DNA of 64,000 bases from Corticium candelabrum (Eukaryota > Porifera > Homoscleromorpha > Homosclerophorida > Plakinidae). The notes below the pieces were generated by a model. It was not told where the DNA came from, did no database searches, and saw only the letters and a program-made list of their open reading frames with translations. A program made the translations under genes and the position numbers. The stretch spans positions 3,079,734 to 3,143,733 of the forward strand of contig NC_085094.1 of the NCBI RefSeq assembly GCF_963422355.1. The letters are read 5' to 3'. Below are positions 22,719-35,367 of the stretch, one piece after another. Numbering within the stretch: the first letter of the stretch is position 1; each line of letters begins with the position of its first letter.

Positions 22719-24481
22719 TAACTCACTTTAGGCTATGTTTCTCAATACAAGTAGTTACGATATTATGTACATGTGTCTATTTCTGTCATAGCTGTATGTC
22801 ATCAAGAAAATCAATTTCTTCATGGTCTTCAGTGGACTGATTGTCCTCAATTCTCAGGTCTGTCTTACTTAGGAACTTTGCAATCCATTGCTTGGATAAG
22901 GCAACTTCATATCCTTTTTTCTCTGGTGTTGTGAAATGTCTGTTAGATGGCAACTTTCTTTTGGGAATCCGACAAGTGACTTGACTGGCCAATAGATTGG
23001 ATGTCATCATTTGGATGTCTTTGTCAGCACTTGTACTTGTATGCCTTGTACCTACATGAGGAGCATGAACTTCCTGATCGCATAACAGAGCAGCATCATG
23101 TAATAGCTGAGATGCTAAGCTTATTACTCTTAAATGATGGAGGGTGATACTGCCACCAGAAGATCGTAAAGCTGTTTTGATGACAAGATTGTGGTGTTCT
23201 ACTGCCATGTCTATTGCTTTCCCATGACCAGGTATGCCCAGAGAATTAACAGCTCTGTTGTGAGTTACTATGTAAGCAAGCCTCTTGGAAAAGTCAGCCT
23301 TCAGATTGGCTAAGAGATTTGCTGCTTCATTGCTGTAGTTGCTTCTCTTTGTTGCGAGGAAGTACAGTAACCACATTCGCCAATGTTGGATAACTCTTGG
23401 GCCATCTTCGTACTTGATGGCTTCCCTCAAATCTTCATAAAGGAGGGCCATGCGCAGAAAAGAACGATGGAAATTATACAGGTTGTCTGCATCATGGTCA
23501 TCTTCATCTGTTCCTATAACTAGCACGTCATTGGCGAATCTCTCTGCTGTTTCGTTTAGCCATGCGTTCGTTATAATGGTTGCATCTTGTACAATTAAAT
23601 CTGAGGTAGCAGATATATTGAGAAAGGTGATGAGGGATGCAGTCAGATGTGCTTCTAATGCATGTTTGAGGAACTCATCGGATTGTTGAAATTTTTTTGC
23701 AGCAGCGGTGACTCCACTTCGGTTGATCAGTTTGCTGAGATGAGCCAATGAGCCAGGAAAATCATGTGACTCCCAAAATATGAGGAAGATGACTTTTAGG
23801 CACTCCCATGCGAAGTGGAAATCACCAGGATTCTCTTTCGCCCATAGGAGGCGTGCTGAAGGAATATCTGCTACCCTTCTACGCCGAGCTGCACGAATTG
23901 CCCTGCAAGTCGCTTGGTCACCGACAACACATTGTTGAACAGTGTCATCTATCACCAGCATTTTTTGAAATTCTTCAAGAATAGTAACATTATTGTCAGT
24001 GTAACTTTCATCTATGTCTATCACTGCAATAGGGTGGATAATAGATTTTGTTGTTGGGTGGTCATGGTTGTCATATTGATGTCTTGCTTTAAGGTGATTG
24101 CAGCATTTGAACCTGTGTATGAGTACCTTCTGAACTCTTGTCTGAGCAGATTCGTGAAATGTTTTGTCGTCATCATCATTCGGTAGAATGTCTTCCACAG
24201 CTAAATCTCCTCGAGTGCATTGTGGTAATTCTGTTGTGTTGTAATCAGGTGGGGGAAGTCTGGCTACTTTGACAGCCAAACGGCTCGTGAAGTTCCATGC
24301 CTCTGTATGTCTGGCATGTCTCTCATGGGTGACACGTTTCTCAATATTTATGTTGCCATAGGCAACGATCCAGTCTCCATGTTGAAGCTCTCTGTTCTGC
24401 TCTATTGCCTTTGCAGCGTTTTCCACATACCTAAACGTTTGACTATATGACAAGCAGACACCCATATGGTTAAGAGTAGTA

Positions 24482-26567
24482 CAGTAGAGCCTCGCTAATC
24501 CGAACCTCGTTAATCCGAACCCTCGCTAATCCGAATGTCCCTAACTGCTTGACCTCGAGTTTCCAGAGAGCATTTAGAATTCCGAGGCCTTGTGCAAACG
24601 TCCTTTGATATCCGGGAAATAACAAACATCTGATCATATCCGGGTACACGTTCTCATGTCGTCAGACAAAGATATAACAAAGAAGACAAAACGGGCTCAC
24701 AAGACTCTAACAATAGAGCAGAAGGTAGCAATACTGGATGAACTGGGAAGTGCCTCCTATTCTGTGCTGTGTGAACGATATGGAATCGGTCGAAGCACCA
24801 TTAGCGATATCAAGAGGAAAGGGTCTGAACTGAGGCAATACGAAAGGAAGCTAACCGAAATGGGAACGAGTCGACTTGCCAAAACAATGAAGCTTTCTAC
24901 TTACGAGGAGCTGGAGAGGGCTGTTTTCATGTGGTTTCGGCAGACGCGCGAGAAAGGCATTCCTGTATCAGGCCCACTACTACAAGCAAAGGCCTTGCAG
25001 CTTCACGAGAAATTAAAGGAGTCTTCTCAAGAAGAGGATTTCGGCAACTTTGTTGCCTCGTCTGGTTGGCTTTGGAGATTTTGTAAGCGTCATTGCATTA
25101 GACAGCTGGCCTTACAAGGAGAAAAGCTGTCTGCCGATAAACCAGCTGCTGATCAGTTTGTGTTACGTTTCCAAGCTTTTGTCAAGGATAGTGATTACAG
25201 CACTGAACAAATATTCAACTGTGACGAGTCAGGTTTGTACCATAAGCTGCTGCCTCAGAAAACGCTTGCTGGTCACTTTGAGAGGTCTGCTGATGGGCGC
25301 AAGACTCAAAAGGACCGTGTTACCATCAGTGCCTGCTCAAACGCGTCTGGTAGCATAAAACTACCCTTGGTCTTGATAGGTAAATCCAAGAATCCTCGTT
25401 GTTTCAAAAACGTCAATCGTGATCACTTGCCAGTGAGTTACTACAACCAGTCTAATGCTTGGGTGAACACAGGAATATTTTCTGACTGGTTCCATCATAA
25501 GTTTGTTCCTGTAGTGCAGGAAACGTTAAGGGAAAAGGGTTTGGATGATAAAGCTGTCCTTCTGCTTGACAACTGTTCTGCTCATCCGAATGAAGAAGAC
25601 CTGATATCAGCAGATGGCAAAGTGATCGCAAAGTTCCTTCCACCGAATGTCACTTCGTTAATTCAACCCATGGATCAAGGTGTGCTAGTATCCATTAAAC
25701 GCCGATACAGGAAAAAGATGCTTCAAGATCTTATTCTTCAAAATGATAGAGGTGTGTCAATCATTGACTTTGTTTGTGGAATCAACATGATGGAAATTTC
25801 TGATAAAGTTTCCGCTAGTTGGGATGAAATTACACCTAGAACAATTCGATTGTCTTGGAGAAAGATTCTACCCATTTATCCTGACGAAGGCAGTCAGGAA
25901 CCTGCTGGCATCACAGAATCAGGAGAGTCATTTGAAGAGCCTTCTTCTAATTTGACCCCTCTCTTCTCTGCTTTGGGTTATGAAATGACTTCAACAGAAA
26001 TTGAGGAGTGGTTAATGGTAGACAATTTGGATCCTGGTTACACTCATTTGGATGATGATGAAATTGTCACTGAAGTCTTGGCTCACGGTCGTGATGAAGA
26101 GACTGCTGCAGATGAAGATGAAATGCAAAGTTCTGATCATGATTCAAGCACAAACCAGTCTGGCATCTCTCATGGCAGTGCATTTCAAATGCTCTCTGAT
26201 TGTTTGACATGGTTTCGGGAACAGACAGAAGCAACTCAATACAGCTTGAGTGTTCTTCGGAGCCTACGTGACCTTGCAGCTAAAAAGAGACTAAGCACTC
26301 TTGAACAGGCGCGGGTGACGGACTACTTTGAGAAATGAGTTGCTTTTGCTTGTTGTTGGGTTACCTACTTAGTTAGTTGCGTTGCAAGAATTCTTGTCCC
26401 TGCGTAGGCATGTAATTGTTGACATATGTGCGCAAACGGTCTGGATTGTCAAGGCTATGTCTGGGTCTCCAAGGCTTCGTATTTTGATAATCCGAACAAA
26501 TTCAGTAATCCGAACAGGTAAGAACGGAGTCTGGTACAGAGCTATTCGGATTAGCGAGGCTCTACTG
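24482..26567. mobile_element. Tigger/pogo-type DNA transposon
   Basis: Perfect 23-bp inverted ends (24482-24504 and 26545-26567; left begins CAGTAGAGCCTCGCTAATCC). TA target duplication at 24480-24481 and 26568-26569. Additional internal copies of the taatccgaac motif lie near both ends. It encodes one open transposase. Perfect ends and an open gene suggest recent insertion. Confidence 0.95.
24656..26338 (+). CDS. Tigger/pogo-like DDE transposase
   Basis: 560 residues, single exon, no stops. Order: N-terminal helix-turn-helix of the pipsqueak/CENP-B type (about 15-65, TIEQKVAILDELG then YGIGRSTISDIKRKG); second CENP-B-like DNA-binding domain (about 75-150, ending GWLWRFCKRHCIR); DDE_1 catalytic domain (about 170-390) with the three acidic positions in FNCDESGLYHK, LLLDNCSAHP and QPMDQGVLVSIKR, giving a DDD triad as expected for pogo; an acidic C-terminal tail (about 420-510). 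Length and motifs match a complete Tigger/Jerky-type transposase, which cuts and pastes the element at TA sites. It lies opposite in orientation to the interrupted DUF6589 gene. Confidence 0.95.
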   Translation: MSSDKDITKKTKRAHKTLTIEQKVAILDELGSASYSVLCERYGIGRSTISDIKRKGSELRQYERKLTEMGTSRLAKTMKLSTYEELERAVFMWFRQTREKGIPVSGPLLQAKALQLHEKLKESSQEEDFGNFVASSGWLWRFCKRHCIRQLALQGEKLSADKPAADQFVLRFQAFVKDSDYSTEQIFNCDESGLYHKLLPQKTLAGHFERSADGRKTQKDRVTISACSNASGSIKLPLVLIGKSKNPRCFKNVNRDHLPVSYYNQSNAWVNTGIFSDWFHHKFVPVVQETLREKGLDDKAVLLLDNCSAHPNEEDLISADGKVIAKFLPPNVTSLIQPMDQGVLVSIKRRYRKKMLQDLILQNDRGVSIIDFVCGINMMEISDKVSASWDEITPRTIRLSWRKILPIYPDEGSQEPAGITESGESFEEPSSNLTPLFSALGYEMTSTEIEEWLMVDNLDPGYTHLDDDEIVTEVLAHGRDEETAADEDEMQSSDHDSSTNQSGISHGSAFQMLSDCLTWFREQTEATQYSLSVLRSLRDLAAKKRLSTLEQARVTDYFEK

Positions 26568-27261
26568 TAATGACTTGTTTACTAGTTGCCCTGGCAACCA
26601 ACATCAAACTAACTAGAAGCTGAAAACCTTTGACCTTGTTACTTGCCTTCTTCGCTAGTAAGCAGACTGCTGCCAAGCTGTAGATATCTTTTGGTCCTGT
26701 AGTGGTGTCAGTTTGGCCTATCGAGGAAAGCAGTGATGTAATTTTGGGAGCGTGTGTAAGTAATTGGCTGTGTAGATTATGTAAACTAAAGTCTGCAGTC
26801 AGTGAAGATGCATCTGCTGCATCAACTGGACCTGTTGACATGATTCCTCCAGCTCTCTGTAGCGCATTCAGCTCTGCGTTAATTTCTGTATCTACTTGAT
26901 GCCACTGGATAGATTGACTCTGAATAATTGATTGTTGCAGTTCAGCCTCCAAGTCTTGTCCGCGCTTCTTTTCACGTTTGAGCTCAGCTTCTAATTGTGT
27001 AATTCGTAGTAGATGGTCAGAGGTCGGTGATGTAATATCCTTTGATGACTCTTGTATGCAAGAACGTTTGGCTGGACTTTCCTCATGATCACTCTTTCTC
27101 CGGATACCGCAGTAAACGTATGAGCGGCAGCCGTGAACTCTGCCGCTTTTCCTCTCTACAGTTGATCCAAAGGCAAGACGCACTAGCTTGCCAACATCCA
27201 CAGAAGACAGCGTTGCCTTTCCGGCGGCCAACAAGCTACAGTTGACGCTGTTCATTACCAC

Positions 27262-27638
27262 TTTCGTTGGAACTCTATCTGATGAGCTTCCCGACTCATA
27301 TTGTTCTTGTAGCCTAGCACAGTCATAGAGCAGCGCTTAGTGCATGCATAGACTCCAGGCTACTGGTGATCAAATCACATTGGACCTTACAGCTTCAGGT
27401 AACGTGAATCGAACTCAGGAGATCGCTCTGTGAATGAATCGGTTTCCATGTCGCATAGACGAACGAAAAACAAACAATGAATGTATGCAATTATGGGATA
27501 TCACAGATAGCGTAATGCCTAATTTGCTTTGATAGAAAGGTGTATTGTTACAGCATAATGAACTAATAGTATGAAAGTATTGACGTTGGTGACGTGGGGT
27601 GACACTTAGATGACGTGGGGTGACACTAGGTGAAGAAA
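27262..27638. other. Leader of the DUF6589 gene
   Basis: Non-coding stretch between the gene start and the right TIR. It holds a short direct repeat (gatgacgtggggtgacact twice near 27590-27630) and is probably the promoter. Confidence 0.4.
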
Positions 27639-27859
27639 GTAGGCGGTATGAACCCAGACCCTCTCCAGCGTTTTCGTGTTATACGGGAACCGGGCACGAC
27701 GCGCGAGAGGGTCTGGTACGAGGCTATGTTACAGCTGCTAGTGTTGTAAGCAATAAACTAGCAACACGTCACATGGTGTCAGGACTGGGATATTCAACAA
27801 CGCCTGTCTAGCCCGAGAAACACACTCAACACGTTTGCCGCCTTTTTTCGTTCGACGAC

Positions 27860-28664
27860 ATGGTCACGAGTCCGGAAGCAACTGCAAGACAGCCAGATGC
27901 ACCAGGCTCAGCACAGCGCGGAGGATATGCTATTCTCGCTCTGACAGCGAAACCGTCTGCCCCACTCAATGTGGAAGATCGCGCGCACCGCGGTGAGAAT
28001 TGGCGCCGTTTCGAGCGGAACTGGAAGATATACAAGCAAGCCGACAAGATCTCCATCGAAGCACCCAAGGTAAGAGTACGTAGCAGCCTTACTGAACATT
28101 ATCGGACATGATGCTGTAGACATGTACGATACTTTTGACTAGGAAGACCATCCTGAACACAAAGACAACACTGAGAAAGTGCTTGAGCAATTCTGGAACC
28201 GCCTAGTTCCCGAGAGCAATGAGACCTTCGAACTCTACAAGTTCCTTAAGCGGAATCAGGAACCAGAGGAAATGATCAATGCGTACGTAACAGCCGCTAT
28301 GAAACTCGCTGACTCATGCAATTTTGGCGCGTTGAAGGACAGCCACATCCGGGACCGTCTAGTCCACGGAATCCGTGATGACTTCGTCCGTTTCAAACTG
28401 TTAGTGAAGAAGCAGCTCGGTCTAGCGAAGTGCCTGGAAATCCTTCGCTCCAGTCAGATAACTTTTCGACGAGCACAAGAACTTTCAGTTGATGAAGCAC
28501 ACTTCTACACTCAGTCAGGCGTGGACCACCATCCAAGAATAGAAGGCCACCTCCAAAGGAAACCCAAGCAAAAGAGAGCAGCAAATTCTAGCCTCATGCA
28601 CACAAAGGAGGATACATGGGGAAGACAACTGACTCAAAGGAATTGTGCAGTTACTGTGGGCTGA
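27860..28664 (+). pseudogene. Ty3-type element: gag region
   Basis: Two open stretches, 27860-28111 and 28179-28664, together read as a gag-like capsid. Recognisable pieces are WRRFERNWKIYKQA, then FWNRLVPESNETFELYKFLKR, then FGALKDSHIRDRLVHGI. The frame changes between them and again before the zinc knuckle, so the copy is degraded or uses a spliced or shifted product. Identity rests on position after the LTR and primer site and on family style. Confidence 0.7.
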
Positions 28665-29002
28665 ATCATACCCCACAGAAGTCAGCATGTCCAGCTGCAG
28701 ATAGGACGTGTCTCAAATGCAACAAATTGGGACATTTTGCAAGAGTTTGCCGATCGAAAGAGACATCCACTACTACAACCAAGAAACCGGTCAAGTATGT
28801 AGAAGAACAGGAGGAAGTAGAGTATGTACGATTAAATGTCATCGACAAAGCCAGCACAGCACGCAAAGCATTTACGACGTTCAGAGCTATTGGCACGAAT
28901 AAAGACATCAAATTTCAGATCGACACTGGTGCATCATGCAGTGTACTGTCATTCAAAGACTATGTTAGAGCCAGTGGAGACAGAAAGGCCAAGAATTGTT
29001 GA
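28616..29002 (+). pseudogene. Ty3-type element: zinc knuckle and protease
   Basis: A CCHC knuckle (CLKCNKLGHFARVC, about residues 32-45) follows another C-x2-C pair. The aspartic protease start FQIDTGASCSVL (DTGA active site) lies near residue 104. The frame ends early at 29002, and the rest of protease plus reverse transcriptase continues in another frame. Confidence 0.8.
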
Positions 29003-30617
29003 AGACCAACACTATCCTGGTAATGCACAACAACACACACGTTCGTTCCAAAGAAACAAGCTGGATCACCGTGCAACGAAATGGTCACACGTTTCGAGTT
29101 CATTGCCACATAGTGAATGAAAATGTAACACCGTTACTAAGCCTGAAATCAAGCCAGCAGCTAGGTTTGATCAAGATTGTTGATAGTCACACAGTAATCA
29201 TAGTCACAGGGCAGACCTCAAGCAGCAACGTTCTCAATGACCCAGTACTACGTCAGTGCAAGGACGTGTTCCAAGGTTTAGGATGCCTTGAGGGAGAATA
29301 CACAATTAAACTGAAGCCAGATGCCAAACCTGTGGTACAACCACCACGCAAAGCACCTGTTGCATTGAGAGAAGCTGTGAAGGAAGAGCTGGCAAGGCTC
29401 ATCACAGAAGGAGTAATAGCACCTGTGACTGAACCGACAGCCTGGGTCTCTGCCATGGTAGCTGTGAAAAAGAAAAATGGGAAAGTTCGAATATGTATCG
29501 ATCCCAGAGACTTGATCGAGTCAATAATGAGGGAACACTACCCACTACCTACATTTGAAGAACTGGCAACTAGACTCCCAAAAGCCAGAGTATTTTCAGT
29601 CTTTGATGCAAAACCTGGTTTTTGGCAAGTAAAGCTGGGTGAAGCATCAAGCTATGTTACCACGTTCAACTCTCCACATGGTCGTTATCGCTGGAACCGA
29701 ATGCCTTTTGGTATAACTTCTGCAACCGAAGTGTGGCAGAGGAAAATGAATGAAATAATCGAGAGCCTACCTGGAGTGGAAGTTATTGCGGACGACTTCT
29801 TAGTCATTGGATTTGGTGATACAGATGAGGCAGCTATCCAAAACCACGACCAGAATATGAACGGTTTCCTAGAGAGAGCACGTGAACGAAACCTGAAGCT
29901 AGCACCTGAAAAATCTCGTTTGCGACTGAAGGAAGTCTCTTTCATTGGCCACGAGGTCACATCAGAAGGTATTGTAGCAGATCCTGACAAGATCAAAGCT
30001 ATACTGGAAATGCCTACACCAACAGATGTCAGAGCACTTTGACGAGCACTAGGAATGACCAACTACCTCGCCAAATTCCTACCGAAACTGTTGGAAAAAT
30101 CAAGCATACTCAGAGAATTAGAACGCAATGGCAGCAATTGGCAATGGTTAGACAAACATGAAACAGTGTGGAATGAAATCAAACTGTTAGTAGCCAGTAC
30201 CTCTGTACGAGCTTTCTACGACACCAAGAAATATGTCACGATACAGTGTGATGCGTCACAGAATGGGTTAGGTGCAACCTACTTCAAGAAGGCAGACCTG
30301 TCTCATATGCATCTAGAGCATTGACCAGTGCCGAAAAGAACTATGCTCAAATAGAGAAAGAGTTGCTCGCCATACTGTCTGCTTGTAAACGATTTGATCA
30401 ATATGTATATGGCAGACAAGTCACAGTTGAATCCGATCACAAACCGTTGGAGTCAATTGCAAAGAAGAGCATGGAAGACGTACCTAAACGTCTACAACGA
30501 ATGATACTTCGCCTTCAAAGATACGACCCGCAGATAACATACAAGAAAGGCACTGAACTCTATATTGCTGACACATTTTCCAGAGCCTTCTTGCAAAGAA
30601 CCAAACCAACAGAGTGA
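28996..30617 (+). pseudogene. Ty3-type element: reverse transcriptase and RNase H
   Basis: Reverse transcriptase lies in 28996-30042. The fingers region is AMVAVKKKNGKVRICIDPRDL, then FSVFDAKPGFWQVKL and RMPFGITSATEVWQ. The catalytic loop reads VIADDFLV, with alanine before the DD pair as in some Ty3 relatives. An in-frame stop follows at 30040. The connection and RNase H follow in 30055-30324 and 30321-30617 (TIQCDASQNGLGAT, then SAEKNYAQIEKELLAI and VESDHKPLESI), split by a frameshift. Non-functional as it stands. Confidence 0.9.
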
Positions 30618-31344
30618 ATTTTGCCTACAATTGGAGGAGATCTGCATGTCAGAGGGATGGCCCGAGGAAGAAACACAGCTAGATGAGATCAGAGAAGCCA
30701 CTAGCAAGAATGAGGAGCTCCAGTGTGTAATGCAGTTGATATCAACAGGATTCCCTGCAACCAAGCGTATTGCTCCAACACCTGCCCATCCATATTTCAA
30801 CTGTAGATTTGAGCTGTCCGTGCAGAATGGTATAGTGTACAAGGGAGATCGCATCATCATCCCAAGGACATTGAGAAGCCAAATGATCAAGAGGATCCAT
30901 ATATATAGTTCTCATTTGGGAGTTGAAGGATGCTTGAGGAGGGCCAGAGCTCTATATTGGCCAAACATGAATACTGCTGTGAGAGACTTTGTGTCAACAT
31001 GTGACATATGCAATTCTTTCCAACCGCGGAGCAACAACAGGAACCCAATAGGACCAAGGTCATATCTAGTAGAGTCGAGAGGACGAAAATACAGGAGCAA
31101 TAGAATACAACTCAGACTCACAGGAGAACAATTGACCATACCAAGACCTGAGAGCCACACTAACGATGATGATGACGATCCACCATCAGCAATGGAAACA
31201 CCAGCTAACACATCCCAACCCACAGACACACCAGAGAGTCAACCCCAAGCAATGGAAACACCAGTGCAGAAACAAGAACAGGATCAACAGAGAAGTAGAC
31301 CCAACTCAAACCACAACACAAAACCACAGAGACAAGACAAGTAA
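30565..31344 (+). pseudogene. Ty3-type element: integrase zinc domain, catalytic core missing
   Basis: Residues about 110-155 form the H2C2 zinc-binding domain of retroviral-type integrases (HIYSSHLGVEGCLRRA, then RDFVSTCDICNSFQPR). Immediately after, where the roughly 150-residue DDE core should start, the sequence jumps to a basic and proline/glutamine-rich tail ending QRSRPNSNHNTKPQRQDK. The core is therefore deleted, and this copy could only be mobilised by proteins from elsewhere. Confidence 0.8.
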
Positions 31345-31462
31345 GAACGATACACAAGCCAGCATGGATGAATGACTATGACATGACCTAGTGTTAATTG
31401 TATGTCATGGGATGGAGCAGAGTTTTTTCTTTGTTAACTTTTTATTTTGAAAGAAGGGTAGA

Positions 31463-31614
31463 TGTAACAAGATAGCTTGACATCACTAGAGTGACGTTAT
31501 ACTAGTAGTTGTATTCTACCAGTTTGTAAGCCGGACACAGTTGTTAGCGCGTAGTCTTGTTCAGTTGAGTTACAGCTGCTACTGTTGTAAGCAATAAACT
31601 AGCAACACGTCACA
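31463..31614 (+). repeat. 3' LTR of the Ty3-type element
   Basis: 152 bp, matching the split 5' LTR with only a few differences (for example gacgtcat against gacgttat). It contains a polyadenylation-like AATAAA at about 31591-31596. Confidence 0.9.
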
Positions 31615-31640
31615 GGTACACGAAGCTACACTTGCACAAA

Positions 31641-31699
31641 ATGGCTGACGGGGAACAAGTTCCGGCTGCGAAGAAACTCGAGTACGCGGACAGCGTTTG
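31641..31699 (+). CDS. Possible first coding exon, left copy
   Basis: ATG at 31641 opens MADGEQVPAAKKLEYADSVW, after which a GT (gtatgc) follows and the open frame stops. The duplicate at 45632 encodes the same 20 residues with one or two silent changes, which suggests coding constraint. No second exon is identified, so it may be an orphan exon captured by the duplication. On the opposite strand within the following 300 bp a short open frame (MAANASKMSDRKYTTLK..., about 31937-31808) is also kept in both copies. I do not recognise either protein. Confidence 0.35.
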
Positions 31700-32395
31700 G
31701 TATGCCTAATTAGTTTAGTATATCTAATAACGTTAGTGCAGTGTGCATGTGCGGCACTTGGTCGACAGAGGTTACATACAGCTAGACTATTACCGCGCAT
31801 TTATATTGAGGTTTCCCCCAACCTGGATGCCATTCCTACACCTTGGACCTGCTTCATAAATAAATCTTTGGCCGCAGTTTTGGTTTTTAGAGTCGTATAT
31901 TTCCTGTCTGACATTTTGCTTGCGTTTGCTGCCATGTTGATATCCGGGCAAAGAATTTCACCTAAAAACGTATTAGAAAATTAATATTCAATTAAGCAAA
32001 AATACAGACATTGCTAAATATTACTTTACAAACAATTTTACCGTCGAATTTGTTACTGTACAGTTTATTTGTAGAAGAATGGATATACATATTGTTTTAT
32101 ATGAACGACCTTCAGCTGCACTGTCATGGTAAGGCTGTACAACAATCATGGTTATTAGAGCATTGATTTTAATACAATTTCTTAGCGATTTTGCTCTCTC
32201 AGGCTAGGATAGAATAGATAGAGATAACACAATTGTCTAGCTCCATGATCACAATAACGGGCCTGTCATTAATAAGTGTCAGGGGATTTGACGTGGTCCA
32301 CAAAGTTTGATATGTGACCCCTGCAAGATGTGCTCGCTAAAAACTTCTGGCCTCCACTGTCTGTCAGTTAACTTTAGATGACCCCATGTACGTGC

Positions 32396-32403
<8 letters not shown>

Positions 32404-32476
<73 letters not shown>
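32404..32476. repeat. (AC)n microsatellite
   Basis: AC run inside the segmental duplication. The right copy has an AC then AT run at the same place (46443-46545). Confidence 0.95.
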
Positions 32477-32481
<5 letters not shown>

Positions 32482-33141
32482 ACACACATGCAGGTATATA
32501 CAATAAGAACTAGTCTGCTTTAGGGTTCAAGTGCGTCCTACTAGTAGGTATGATTTCTAAGGTAGTCATTTCCATTCAACCCAGTGGCAAAACAAATAGT
32601 GGCAAAACAAGAAGAGCAAGAAATGTCGTTTTCAGCAATGCAAGTGTGCAAAGGTCTTTGAAATAGATATTCTGTTCTTGCATACAATTCTATAGTATAC
32701 AGATAAAAAACCTGAAAAATTATGACCCCTCAACAGAAGATGACCCAAATGCTTAGTGACCCCTGCAAATCACTGAATTTCAAACTTAAGGCGCCCACAG
32801 CAAATTTGCCAGCCTTTGGACACTTTATAATGACTGACCCCTAGAGGGTGCAGGCAGTTTGAGAGAGGAATTGCGGCAAGCAGTAGAAGTCTAGACTCCA
32901 GCCAGTCTCTCCCCGCTCTGCCGTTTCTGTTAATCCGGGAAATGACGAAGGCGGTGAGAGAGACCACCTGAGTCTAGTAGAAGTCTTGCTATAAGACTTT
33001 CTGAAATTATTTGTCGTCTAGCTAGATAACTGGTGGTGTTGTCATGACTAACTGGATTTAGCAAGTCACGTATAGACTGTACAGTAACAATTGAATTAGA
33101 TGTGAATGTAAGTCATCACTGAGCTCAGTGGACAAAACCAT

Positions 33142-33149
33142 CGTCGTCG

Positions 33150-33187
<38 letters not shown>
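33142..33187. repeat. (CGT)n(CAT)n microsatellite
   Basis: Short trinucleotide run at the right edge of the segmental duplication. Confidence 0.9.
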
Positions 33188-33188
<1 letters not shown>

Positions 33189-33353
33189 ATATGCGAACAT
33201 ACTCATTTTTATACTCTTGAGTCGAGAGAGGCAACTTTGTGTGAGTTTCTTGCCCAAGAAAATTATGACATAGCTGGCCATGACTGTAACTTGAACCTGC
33301 AACCCTGCAAGTTCCCGGATGTGAACCCTCCATAAGACTCTAACCAACTGAGC

Positions 33354-33472
<119 letters not shown>

Positions 33473-33549
33473 CCAACACAATCAGAGAAACACAGCAGTC
33501 AATCCTTAGCCTTGATTGCTTGGAAGGCAGAAAGATAACTACTGTAGAA

Positions 33550-35367
<1,818 letters not shown>

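Larger units (their letters stand above)
22786..27261 (-). pseudogene. DUF6589-type protein gene, split by Tigger insertion
   Basis: Two open parts on the minus strand: 27261 (ATG at 27261 or 27255) down to 26568, and 24481 down to 22786. The Tigger lies between them with its TA duplication. Without the insertion the frame is continuous. Part 1 has a charged coiled-coil (about residues 75-110). Part 2 begins MGVCLSYSQTFRYVE and contains VVGDQATCRAIRAARRRR and PGDFHFAWECLKVIF, the G-D-Q-x-T and P-G-D-F-H patterns I associate with DUF6589, a domain of unknown function widespread in fungal and marine invertebrate repeats. Apart from the insertion the whole frame of about 800 codons is open. By position it is the best candidate for the element's transposase; that is inference. 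Confidence 0.75.
20558..27726. mobile_element. 88-bp-TIR transposon carrying RecQ-like helicase and DUF6589 gene
   Basis: Perfect 88-bp inverted repeats (20558-20645 and 27639-27726, starting TAGCCTCGTACCAGACC) are flanked by the 8-bp direct repeat TGTTACAG (20550-20557 and 27727-27734). Excising it restores a continuous LTR matching the 3' LTR. Length is 7169 bp including a later 2086-bp Tigger, so about 5.1 kb originally. Two convergent genes fill it. Helicase-bearing TIR elements are known (for example helicase-carrying Academ-type elements), but I cannot assign this one to a named superfamily. Confidence 0.9.
20445..31614 (+). mobile_element. Ty3/gypsy-type LTR retrotransposon, 5' LTR split by a nested element
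   Basis: The 3' LTR is 31463-31614 (152 bp, starts TGTAAC, ends CACA). The 5' LTR is the same length but in two parts, 20445-20557 and 27735-27773, separated by the 7.2 kb RecQ/DUF6589 element. A primer-binding-like TGGTGTCAGGACTGG follows directly at 27774. A purine-rich tract (gaaagaagggtaga) precedes the 3' LTR. The outer flanks do not show matching target duplications; the left flank matches the copy A 3' flank while the right flank matches 45600, so a rearrangement probably joined them. Confidence 0.85.
31616..33200. repeat. Segmental duplication, left copy
   Basis: Matches 45597-47230 at high identity outside microsatellites, from ggtacacgaagctacac to the gtggacaaaaccat motif before a CAT repeat. 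It contains a possible first coding exon (31641) and an antisense open frame. Otherwise no gene is seen. Confidence 0.85.

Noticed and set aside
33130-33200. CRISPR-like array from CAT/CGT units, and other short tandem tracts
   Set aside because: Simple trinucleotide repeats in eukaryotic DNA; no spacers or cas genes.
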